A stretch of DNA of 64,000 bases from Acanthococcus lagerstroemiae (Eukaryota > Arthropoda > Insecta > Hemiptera > Eriococcidae). Shown here one piece after another: positions 10,736-21,123 of this stretch; positions within the stretch are counted from its first letter, which is position 1, and every line of letters begins with the position of its first letter. Under the pieces are notes generated by a model. It saw only the letters and a list, made by a program, of their open reading frames with translations, was not told the DNA's origin and made no database searches. The stretch is from assembly GCA_031841125.1 (NCBI GenBank), contig CM063111.1:54187535-54251534 (forward strand), given 5' to 3'. The position numbers and the translations under genes were made by a program.

Positions 10736-11995
10736 TTCTTAATCCGATGACTTTCTCGTTCTGTTTTTACAAACCTGATCAAGTCCACCCGTAATCTTTT
10801 TCGGACTAAAATGCCAAAACGTCAACAAAATAGAGTTCATAAGGGCAAGGTCCACCCTAATAAATTCCAAGGGGCAGGTCGCCTCTTTTCCCTCTGAGTA
10901 CCGTAGTCTACAATTACCAACTGCACATAAATATCGACAGTGTAACCGGCTGTCGTATTTTGCTGGAATTACTCCAGATGTCAAGATGAATATTTAGCCT
11001 TATCCTCGTCGCCCTTCACCACCGTATATACAGTACAGTATTTAGTCTGCACCATTAAAAGCTTTATTTCATACTTCGCCATTTGTCAGCCAAGTCGAAA
11101 TGTAGCCGGTTGGAAAATTTATGTAAAACCTACGCACGTTTGCAAGTTTTCTCTCTTGTGATACGTGTATTCGTTTTGTGTACACTAGAATTTACACTGC
11201 GATGTAGTCGAATGTACACACAACTTTCCGTCTTTCGAGCTAAGCCGAAAAGTCGTCTGAAAGTTTTAATTAACCTCGCACTCTCTCCCTCTCACTCTGT
11301 CTCTCTAGTCTTTGGTTAATCGGCGCCGTGTCTTCGACTCGACGGGTGTCTTAATGCATGCAAATCTGTAAATCGGCTGCAGCAGTACGAGGTGCTGGTC
11401 GCTGGAGACCGGCGGTGTCTTTTGATGCGAGGTACATCACATTTCTTTCAGACCCCAGTCGAGTTCCAGATTGCTTAAGCATTCTGCGGCAGAGGGTGAG
11501 GCGGCTCGCGCCAACTTCGGTAATGGCATTCTAAGTAGATGGAGGTCGCTGTTTGCTCAATTTCGAGGGATTACCGCGCCGAAATTTCGAGGTCGACTGT
11601 ATTCAGTCGCAGCCACTCCAAATAAGCCGCGTGAAGAGCGAACCGGCCGGAGTGGGTTTGTCGAAAGACAGAGTACGCGGGATGGACAAAATTTATCGGC
11701 AATGGCGATAATTATGCGTCGAGAATTTGTGTAAGAGGGTGCTTACCCGATGGTGCTGCCAGGCCGGAAAACTGTTTCACGGCCAATCGATACCTCGCCC
11801 AGGTATACGAGAAAGCTGCGAAACGTTGAGGGTTAAGGGATACCAACGAGCTTCCTCCATCGTTCGATCGATGATTTCCTCGAGAAACTGAGTCACATCG
11901 AGACGCGAAGTTCATCTGACTAATATGCCGACAGAATACACCCTATGAATGCGAATTTGCCGATCCGGATATTTGACGTACAGTGCCGCTGAAAT
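10736..11995. other. GC-richer unique sequence, possibly host intron or regulatory DNA
   Basis: This stretch lacks transposon ends and reads as single-copy DNA. A minus-strand frame at 11747-11915 starts with ATG right after an AG and ends at a GTAAGC donor-like site, but its protein is not recognisable. I mention it as a hunt item, not as a gene. Confidence 0.3.
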
Positions 11996-12640
11996 TTGAT
12001 CTGCTTGTTTATCCAATATTCTAAAATGCTAGAGAAGCTCTACGAACTCACCGGTATTGCGCCCCCAAAAATACGGCGAGAAATTCTGGCCAGGGAAGGG
12101 AGAACCAAGGTGGATGAGGACGCCAGGCACCCTCTGAACGGCTATACAAATCTTGCTGAACCCCACCTGAAGTCAAGAAACAGTTTCCTTCGTACGGTCA
12201 AACCCCTAAAAAGCCGGGAGGGTACCGAAAGACTGATGGCTTGGAAGGCCATTAGAGGCAGCGACGTCAGCGAAGAGCTCCCAAGCGGGCACAAACTGCG
12301 ATGCCCGCTATGGAGGACCTTGAACCGAATAAGAAACGGAACCGTGCATACGATGAATAATCTCTTTAAATGGGGCAAAGCGGAATCTGCGCGACTGCGG
12401 CCAGTTACAAGACTATGGACACCTCTTCGAGTGCCCAATATTTGGAAAATTTGACGCGGCGAAAATAGCCCACGATACACATGTGGAACTATCAAGTTTT
12501 TACCGCACTGGACAGAGGCTGGAATTTAAAATGTCGACCGGATACGACATAAATAACAGATTTTCGAAATGTCCTCCACATTTCAACATTGTTTCAACCT
12601 TTCAGATAACGTTCGATATTCGGCTTGAAATCTTCGGCTT
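11996..12640 (+). pseudogene. C-terminal fragment of a LINE polyprotein
   Basis: The 152-aa frame 11996-12454 contains LYELTGIAPPKIRREILA, ARHPLNGY, LKSRNSFLRTVKPL, then LNRIRNGTVHTMNNLFKWG. A +1 shift near 12395 continues as RDCGQLQDYGHLFECPIFGK up to a stop near 12642. The C-x-G..HLFECP pattern is the cysteine/histidine motif found downstream of the reverse transcriptase in several arthropod LINE clades. The catalytic domain is missing, so this is a 5'-truncated, frameshifted copy. It abuts the next LINE directly. Confidence 0.7.
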
Positions 12641-12653
12641 TTGACTGACTCAT

Positions 12654-15576
12654 GTCTCTGACAAATTACTGGCGAATAGACGTAACAAAATTCAACTTTC
12701 CAATCCTCACAGTAATAGTTTAGTCGTTCCGAACGGGTTTAGTATATTTACGGTAAACATTAGGTCCATTAGAGCAAATTTTGATGAACTCAGGTTATTC
12801 ATGGACTCTCGTAATATACATACCGAAATCATTGCCCTGACTGAAACTTGGATAACAAGTGATGAACTTTACAGATACGCTCTACAGGGGTACTCAATCC
12901 ACCATCAAGAAAGGGAGAATCAAAGGTCTGGTGGAGTCATATTATACGTTAGAGAGGATATTAAATGTAAAGTCGAAAAAATAGCAGCAACCACGTTTAA
13001 CGGCCTAAAACTAACCTCCGAAATGCAAGGAATCCAGAAATTCTCAATATTTCTAGTATACAGATTCTGTAAATCCAGTAAAATTGTATTTCTGAATGAA
13101 TTTGAAAACAACATCACCAGTGGCACAGACCCAGGTATGATCTTGGGAGACATAAACATCAATCTGCTCGACCCCCACGCCTGTACGCAATATTTAAATT
13201 TAATGATCTCTAGAGGTTTTCAACCATGTATCCATGAACCCACTAGAATTGGAACCCTTACCTCAACCTGTATTGATCATGTTTTCCTGCGAACCATGTT
13301 CAGTCAGGGCAATGAACTCTCAGCTGATTGTAATGTTATTCCTGTAACGTACTCAGACCACTCAGCTATCTTGGTACACATCAAGGGGGTATGTTTTAAT
13401 AAATCCACCGAAGTCCTTTCCGAAAAAAAATCAACATTATTCAAAAACATTTACGAGTACTTGAGGAAAAGCTAATCAACCAGGACTGGGGTTTCGTGAG
13501 GGATTCAAAAGACATTGATGGGGCATTTCAATACTTTCACACAGCGCTGACTGCTGCTATATGCAACTCTACAACCCAAGTAACCCTAGGTCGTAGAACT
13601 CGTAAAAGAGCACCCTGGTCATCTCCAGAACTCGCAAGGCTCTCCAACGAGAAATCTGGCCTCTATAAACTAACGAAGAAGTATCCGAACAATAGTGTCA
13701 TCAAAGCCAAGTACAAATTAATTTCTAAAAAAGTCGTGAAACAGGTTCGCGCAGATAAGAAAGCTTTTTATGACAAATGTCTACTCGAGTGCGGTAATAA
13801 TGCCAAAGATTATTGGAAGCTAATTAATTCAGTTATAAAAAAGAAGAGAGAAAAAATTGATAAGCTCCAGGTCAATAACACTATCTACACAGTAGAGGGT
13901 AATGAAGAATTCTTAGCCAACGAGCTGAATCGGTACTTCTGCAGTATTGCTACTAATTTATGCCAAAAAATCTACACAACCCTACAGTAAATAACCTGCA
14001 AAATTGTAACATTAAAAGAAACTTGGAGTCATTCGCTTTCATGGACTTCACCGAGGCTGCCACGTATAATGCAATACATAAGATCTCAAATAAAGACAGT
14101 ACTGGTATTGATAACATTCAAATCAAAGTAATTAAAGAATATGCAGACCTACTAGCTAAACCGCTTGCCCAGTTATTCAATAGATCAGTAAATGAGGGTT
14201 TTTTCCCAACAGCACTAAAGGTAGCAGTAGCAGCCCCCGTCTACAAAAATGGTGAAAAATCTGAAATGACCAACTACAGGCCAATTTCTCTACTTTCGGT
14301 ATTCTCAAAAATTTTTGAAACCCTAATGAAGGAGCGAGTTCTATCCTTCCTGTTGAAAACTAACTTCTTTGGTGAAAGACAGTATGGATTTCTACCAGGC
14401 AAATGCACTGATGATGCTCTAATCGATCACATCACAGAAATTACGGGTAATTTAGAAAAAGGTAGACAAGTTGCGGCTATATATCTTGATATAACGAAAG
14501 CATTTGACACAGTCAACCATGATATTCTCTTAAATAAAATGGAAAAGTGTGGCTTCAGAGGGGAAATACTGCTTTGGTTTGAATCCTATCTAAAAGATCG
14601 CTTACAAATCACCAGGTTAAACACTACACTGAGTGATAAGCTGCATATAGAAAGTGTACCGCAGGGGAGTACGCTTGGCCCCCTCCTGTTTCTAATCTAT
14701 GTAAATGATCTTGTTAACTTGAAACTGGAAGGGTCCATCTACTCCTTTGGGGATGACACTGCTATTGTATACAATGGGAAGGATAGAAACCAGCTAATCG
14801 AAATAATTAACTCTGATATGAGTGTGTTAACTGAATGGTTTTACAATCATAAATTATTCCCAAATCTCCAGAAAACAAAATTACTATGCTACAGTTACAG
14901 AAACGTGCCGCAGTTACAAAACTGTATTAAACTACATTCCACCCCAAACTGCGCTGCCGGCTGCCTCTGTGGTTGTATAGAACAAGTGAATGACATCAAA
15001 TATCTAGGCCTCATGCTAGATTCAAAGATGACCTGGGTGGCTCAGTCTCTCTACCTGCAAACTAAGCTCCGTAAACTAAATTATCTCATATACTACGCAT
15101 CAAAGCACTTTTCAATTAAACATCTATTACGTATCTATACAGCTGCATATGAGTCTGTACTGCGATATGGAATTATGAACTGGGGTAAGGCCTCAGCGTA
15201 TCTAATTAATCCGATTTTCATACTACAGAAAAGGGCAATCAGGAATATTGCAGGTGTAGAGAAGAGAAGCAGCACTGATGTTTTATTTAAAAAATTCAAT
15301 ATACTTACTCTCAGCAGTTTATATAATCATAGTGCTGCTTGCTATGTTCAGAGAAGGAAAACAAAATTTAACATAGCCATACGACCTAGGATTAGCCTTA
15401 GAATGGGAGACTACATGGCCTCCATCCCTGGGGGGAGAAAATATCATTCTAGGCTACAAGGGGCTTACAATGCGCCATCATTTCATAATAGTTTACCCAC
15501 CTGTATAAAGGAAATCGCTAATAGCAAACGGTTTGGCGCTGAGTTGAAGAAGTATTTGTTAATGACCCAATGTTAA
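12654..15576 (+). pseudogene. LINE ORF2: AP-endonuclease + reverse transcriptase, two frameshifts
   Basis: The endonuclease segment opens with VNIRSIRANFDEL (about 12745), then IIALTETWIT, GGVILYVRED, ILGDININLLD and SDHSAILVHI, the order of an APE-type endonuclease. Frame is lost near an A run at about 13428 and resumes with EEKLINQDWGFVRDSKDIDG. A second shift occurs near 13960-13990. The reverse transcriptase (13960-15576, 538 aa) shows YRPISLLSVFSKIFE, RQYGFLPGKCTDDA, YLDITKAFDTVNHDIL, VPQGSTLGPLLFLIY and SFGDDTAIVY. The catalytic box is FGDD where YADD or FADD is usual, although both aspartates remain (14752-14757). ORF1 is not seen. In this copy the protein cannot be made as one chain. 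Confidence 0.85.
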
Positions 15577-16637
15577 ACATTGTTTACTGCTTCAGCTCTG
15601 TGTTCTTGTGTCTACACCTAGGAAGAGTCTGATTGCTTCTAAAACAGCTGAGATCTGCACCAGGCGTTTTCTGTCTGTTTTATGTTTTATTTCTGTTATT
15701 TTCGGTTTTCTTTTTAAATTAAACTCGTATCACTTATTTATTGTATTTCTCAACTTATTTAATTTTCACTATTTTCTGTTCCTGTTCTTCTCTTTTGTAT
15801 ACTACCTTCTGCCCAAGTGTTTGCCATACTCAAGTTGTTTGCCTTTTATTTGCTTTTTATTTTCTTTCTTTCTTTCTTTCATTGCTGGCTTTTATTTCAT
15901 TTATTTATTTTTTTTAGTATTGTTTGGCTATTATTTTACTATAGCCTATGGTTTCTAGTATTGTTTGCTGCAGTTTGATTTTCTTACTTATTTCTTTATT
16001 TTTATTTTATTTCGATTATTCTATTTTTACTACGGTTTTTGTTATTATTTATTGCATTATTTGTTCCAAGTATTGTTCGCCTTAGTTGGCTATTGTTTTT
16101 TATTCTACTTATTTCATTTATTTATTTATTGGTTAAGTTATCATGTTATTTTATCTTATTTATTTATTTATTGCTAGTTTTTATTTCATTTATTTATTTT
16201 TTAGTATTGTTTGCAGCAATTTGATTTTGTTTTTTATTTATTTTTTTATTTTATATCGCTTATCCAATTTTTAATACCGTTTTTATTATTATTTGTTCCA
16301 AGTATTGTTTGTCGTAGTTTGCTAATGCCAGTGGCGGATCCAGGATTTTGATAAGGGGGGGTCCAAAATTTTTTAAGGGGGGGGGGTAGACATTTTTTCC
16401 TTGAGATATATGCATAATTACCACGTATATACAGGTCACCAAAGCCATTGGTGCTGTCCAGTCGTTATGGCAGTGCATATAGTTTGTTCGGTTCGCAAAT
16501 TCAAACTGCGCGCCAACCTAGTCGCGATGACAGCGCCGTGCGATTTTTCTTTAAGTTTTTCCGTTGATATTTGCTATTTCTTTGTTTCTTTCAACACGCA
16601 TTGTGTAAACATGCCGAAGTTGATAAGTGGTTAGTAT

Positions 16638-16819
16638 TAAGGAACTGGAGGTAATCGCAAGCTGATAAGGAGTGACAACGTGGTGTAAACATTAAAGCGG
16701 TTGCACGCGAGCACACCTGCATTCGTTGAAGCCTTTGCAGGCGTGCTCGCATGCAACCGCTTTAATGTTTACACCACGTTGTCACTCCTTATCAGCTTGC
16801 GATTACCTCCAGTTCCTTA
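16638..16819. mobile_element. 182-bp foldback element, 8-bp TSD GTTAGTAT
   Basis: Bases 16638-16721 and 16736-16819 are inverted copies (84 nt each, two mismatches) around a 14-nt loop. The ends are TAAGGAACTGG and CCAGTTCCTTA. GTTAGTAT flanks both sides (16630-16637 and 16820-16827). It lies upstream of the transposase start in the enclosing hAT, so it arrived after that transposon. A transcript would fold into a nearly perfect 84-bp hairpin. Confidence 0.93.
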
Positions 16820-16887
16820 GTTAGTATAATTTCAAGTGAGAAAAATCTCTTTTCAAGTTCTCTTACTGAGAAAACACGCCTCACAAT

Positions 16888-19654
16888 ATGAAGAGGACAT
16901 TGTTTTCCTATTTCACCCGCCTTGATCCAGAATCAGAACCAGAAACAAAGAAAAAGGAAAAACAGGTAAGAAAAATTGCAATAAAAAAATGATAAGTATA
17001 TCGGAAAAGCTATTCTCATTAGTTTTTAGCTAACCATATTTTTTTGACACAGATTGAAAATGCAGAGAAGCTTAACCTCGAAGAAAATCCACCGGAGACT
17101 GGAGGACAATCGACTTCCGAAGATACGTCAGTTCAAAACAAACAAGAATTGCTTCCATTCAAAAACGACATCGCTCTAGCCACGTCTAATGCTTCAAATA
17201 CAAGAAACGCGAGTGAAATCCTGAACATTATCGACGACTCGTGGGTGCCACCAGCTAATTTTTCGTTCCCGACATCAACTGCCAAAAATTTATCTTTTCA
17301 AAGAAAATGGCTTGAGGAATTTCACTGGTTGGCATATTCTGCGAAAGAAAATGGCGCATATTGTAAGTGCTGCATAGCTTTTGGCGTGAAAACCGGTGGA
17401 ATATGCGACGTACGTCTGGGGAAACTCATCAACAAGCCGTTCAACACTTGGAAGCACGCGAAAGAAACTTTTCAGAACCACGAAAAACTTGATTACCATA
17501 AAAAATCCATCGTTGCTTTTGAACATTTACGCGATATTCAGCTTGGCAAAACTAAATCTATTGATGAACAACTCGATAAGCAGAAAGAAAAAACTAAAGA
17601 AGAAAATTACGAACGACTGAAACCCATAGTTAGTGCAATAGTTTTGTGCGGACGTCAAGGAATTGCACTTCGTGGCCATAGAGACGATGGATGTTTGTAT
17701 AATGAAGAGGAACCTGACGCGGATGATAAAACTGATGGAAAATATTCGAACGAAGGAAACTTTCGTGCAGTTTTACGGTATCGAGCTGAAGGTGACGAAA
17801 CACTCAAGAAAAACCTTTTGTCTGCTCCGAAAAATTCAACATATTTGAGCAAAACCATTCAGAATGAAATTATCGCAACTTGTCATGAATTGATCAGAAA
17901 AAAAATCGTTGATAGAATAAATCAATCGGAAGGATTCTCAGTTTTAGCCGACGAATCGACTGACATTTCAAGCATAGAGCCATTTTCCATTTGCGCACGA
18001 TACTTGGATTCACAAACAAATATTTGTGAGGATTTCCTCGGATTCGTTCCCGTCACTGACGTTTCTGGACAAGCTCTGGCAAATTCCATCAGGTATTATC
18101 TGACCGATATCGGCGTGGATTGCTCATTCATGTACGGCCAAGGATACGACGGAGCTCCGGCAATGAGTGGCGAATTTCATGGAGCACAGGCTTATTTGAG
18201 GTCTCATTTTCCTCTCGCAATTTATGTGCATTGCGCCGCACACAGCTTCAGTTTGACCATCAATGCAGCTTGCGAAGTATCTGGTATCAAAAACGCGTTG
18301 GGAACTATCGGAGCAATTCAAGCATTTTTTCACTGGCCCAAGAGACAAAGCATCTTGAAGAACGAAATTTCAAAAATGACAGAGAAAAGTGAGCGAAGAA
18401 AAGAAAAATTGAAGTCCATTTGTCCTGCAAGATGGGCTCAGTCTCATGAAGCTGTATCAAGATACGTCGAACTTCAACCGGCTGTTATTGAAGCGTTGGA
18501 AGAAATAAAAACGTGGAAGGATCGAGAAACTTCACGGGCAGCATCTCAACTTTTGACAGCGATTTTCACAATCGAGTTCCAAATTTCCTGTCATATTATG
18601 GAATCAATTAATTCCATCGTTTTGCCATTGAGTCGAGAATTGCAATTGAAAAATCAAGATCTGGGAGAGGCCACGAAATTGGCTGATGATGCTTTGAACG
18701 ACTTCAAGGAAAAGCGTGAAAACGTGGATTCATGCTTCCACATTGTTTATCAAAAAGTTTCTGAAATTTGTTCGGAGTACGAGATTGAAATGAAAATGCC
18801 TCGTCGATGCAGTCGACAAAAAAATCGTTGCAACGTTGAAGCGAAAACAGTTGAAGAGTATTACAAAATCGCATTTTACATCCCATTTCTCGACACCTAC
18901 ATTTCTCATCTTCAGAGTCGGTTCGAAAAACACAAAACAGTTTTTCAAAGTTTTGGACAGCTATTCCTCAAACAAGAATTCGACGAGAAGAAATGTGCAA
19001 GCCTCTACCAATTTTACGAAGAAATACTGGATTGTTCCGAGAGTAATTTCATTTCAGAAGTCAAAATGTGGAGACAACGGATCTGCAATCAAAACATCGA
19101 AAATGCACTTGATGCATTAGCAGTGAGTATCTCCCAAATTCAGATCATTTTTGGCTAAAAAATAATGCCAGGTTTCTCATATATTGTACCAAAAAATCTG
19201 ATTGATTATAATACTAATAGATTATCATTTATTTTCTATTTAATTTCAAAACAAAATTTTTTAATTTAAAAGAATCAGAGAAAAATCACTAATAGACGAC
19301 TTATTGACAATTAATTGAGTAAGAGATTTTTTTGGTGCAATTTGGAACAAAGTAAAATAAATAATATCCATTGAAAATCTAAATAGAAGGAATTTTTGCA
19401 GATCATAAATGGCAGAACTTTTAAAAAACGTCAACAAAATCCTACGAGTTTTGGCGGTGATACCGGTGACCACAGCAACTCCAGAACGATCATTTTCGAC
19501 TTTGAGGAGAATGAAAGATTATCTGAGAAACACGATGGGTCAAGAGCGTCTCAATGGTCTTGCATCTTTGAACATTCATCATCGCATAACTTTGACTGAA
19601 GACGAAATTCTCAGAAAGTTTTTTGAAAAGCCTCGAAAATTTAAGAGTGACTAG
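16888..19654 (+). CDS. hAT transposase (ZMYM1-like, DUF4371 type), three exons
   Basis: Exon 1 (16888-16965) begins MKRTLFSYFTRLDPE and ends at CAG|GTAAG. Exon 2 starts at 17053 after a TTTTTTTGACACAG acceptor, in phase, and stays open for about 690 codons. Exon 3 most consistently runs 19416-19654: a donor at 19127 and acceptor at 19416 keep frame, whereas the stronger-looking GTGAGT at 19123 with the acceptor at 19402 does not. Visible domains are a TTF-type zinc finger (WLAYSAKENGAYCKCCIAF..FNTWKHAKETFQNHE), the first catalytic region (FSVLADESTDI), GQGYDGAPAMSG, VHCAAHSFSL, the CPARW motif, and the C-terminal hAT dimerisation segment with TTATPERSFSTLRRMKDYLR. The product would bind the element ends and catalyse cut-and-paste transposition in the nucleus. 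No stop codon breaks exon 2. Intron 2 is inferred. Confidence 0.85.
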
Positions 19655-20075
19655 AACCGTTTGTGGATCATATATTTTTTCTTGATCGGTCATATTGATT
19701 ATCTTCGTAATTATCTTCTATTGCATTTATTATTCGAAAATAAATTAAAATTTGTGTAAAACATTCAATAAATTACGAATTTTTATTAATAACTTTGTGT
19801 TTCAACTTCACCAACATGCCCAATAAAAGCATAAAATTTGAAAGTATATGATCCCATGGGGGGGGGTCCGGACCCCCCCCCGTGGATCCGCCACTGGCTA
19901 ATGCTTTTTATTCTAATTATTTCATTTATTTATTTGGTTTCGTTATCGTGTTATTATTTCTTTCGCGGGGTTTGGTTCTGTCATAGTTTAGTTTGATTTG
20001 TTTGATTGTGCTTATTGTTTCGTTTTGTTTTACTTCGATGATATTTTATTTTTTAAATGTAAGTGAGAGTAGCCC

Positions 20076-20110
20076 CCTCCACGCTCGCACAAATATGTGC
20101 ATAGTGGAGG
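20076..20110 (+). other. stem-loop at the LINE 3' end
   Basis: CCTCCAC pairs with GTGGAGG, and inside it GCAC-AAATAT-GTGC forms a second short stem. It lies about 40 nt before the AATCAATAAA end of the LINE. In related LINEs a 3' stem-loop serves as the recognition site for the reverse transcriptase; that role here is inferred. Confidence 0.55.
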
Positions 20111-20151
20111 TGTCATGTTCTGATTGTATGTTGTAAAGAAAAATCAATAAA

Positions 20152-20183
<32 letters not shown>

Positions 20184-20285
20184 ATTTTCTCATTTTCTCA
20201 TTCTCTCATTCACTCACTCATTCTCTCATTCACTCATTCTCTCGTTCACTCGTTCAACTCACTCACCCACTCACTCACACACATT
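20152..20285. repeat. (TC)n grading into CATTCTC/CACTCA simple repeat
   Basis: About 25 bases of pure TC, then TTTCTCAT and CATTCACTCA repeats to about 20283. It starts exactly where the LINE ends, so it was probably seeded by the LINE tail and then expanded. Confidence 0.85.
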
Positions 20286-21115
20286 TGGAGCGAAAGCTTG
20301 CGGTTTTGCCATTGTAGATGTCACATTGCATCCTACAACAGACAGACGCGTGCAGAAGGCGAAAAATCATAAAACTAATCTCAGCCGTCGAATTGCGTGT
20401 TGTAAGAGTGACATCGCCAGGGCGACGCGATGCGATTCATATTGGCACAGAGGAAAAAGGATTGAGAGCGGATGATGCAGTCACCGCGTATACACGACCA
20501 GGACATACCAACAGACAGATTTATCGTAAAGCACCGAAGACCGAGCGATTCGACGCTATGCACATAAAATTTGAGTCGCCTCTTTTTCGCGAGATGAATT
20601 TACTCGATTACGTAATTTCCTGCCGCGTTGATGTCTCCGGATCGAGCGAACGCAGATGAAGAAAATATGCACCCGAATTATATATATATATATATATATG
20701 TCGCCGAGGAAAAGCGGCAAGATCGAAAAGTTCTCGCTGACGTAAATCAAAAGCAATAATTAAAGTAAATGGCGGGCGTGCGCCATTAAATGTATACGGT
20801 GGCCGTAAAATTGGGTTAAATACGTATATATTTTTCGTACTATCGCTCTCGCTGATTTCGTTGGCAGACGGAGACAACACGCGGCTTCGAAGGCTACCGA
20901 GAGTATATGTATTCGTAAATATCAAAAATTTCTGCTGGCACTCTCGAGTTCCGCACAGCCGAATCAAACGGAAGAACAGAAAAGAAAAACAAGCTATGAG
21001 ATATTCGCTCATTGCGAGACAGTCTTTTGCACAACAGGAAAGACGTAACGGAGATAAAAAAGATCAAACGACCGCAAGTTGGAAGAATGAACCAAGCCAC
21101 AGCTCTTTTAGGCCT
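20286..21115. other. unassigned sequence with a (TA)n patch at about 20680-20698
   Basis: No recognisable gene. Short frames on both strands lack family motifs and splice context. The TA run is the only clear repeat. Confidence 0.35.
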
Positions 21116-21123
21116 CTGATGTC

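Larger units (their letters stand above)
16329..19896 (+). mobile_element. autonomous-looking hAT transposon, 8-bp TSD GCTAATGC
   Basis: The ends are CAGTGGCGGATCCA.. and ..TGGATCCGCCACTG, each followed internally by a G or C run. The octamer GCTAATGC lies immediately outside both (16321-16328 and 19897-19904), and deleting the element plus one octamer rejoins the LINE 3' UTR. It is 3568 bp and encodes a transposase of the ZMYM1-like/DUF4371 branch of hAT. It also carries a 182-bp foldback element at 16638-16819. Confidence 0.95.
12654..20151 (+). mobile_element. jockey/CR1-like LINE with a large 3' UTR insertion
   Basis: The element holds endonuclease and reverse-transcriptase frames (12654-15576), then a long T-rich 3' UTR that ends in AATCAATAAA followed by (TC)n at 20152. 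Within the UTR a 245-bp-type unit is tandemly duplicated: AGTATTGTTTGC, TTTTATTTC-ATTATTC and TGTTCCAAGTATTGTT recur from about 15957 and 16202. A 3.6-kb hAT (16329-19896) splits the second unit; rejoining GCTAATGC restores it. A conserved-looking stem-loop sits at 20076-20110. The microsatellite end, not poly(A), is typical of CR1/L2/jockey-related LINEs. The 5' boundary is uncertain because the open frame simply begins after a stop at about 12642. Confidence 0.8.

Noticed and set aside
15608..16224. Hydrophobic frames resembling multi-pass membrane proteins
   Set aside because: They come from the T-rich 3' UTR of a LINE, where TTT/ATT-rich DNA translates to F, I, L and Y.
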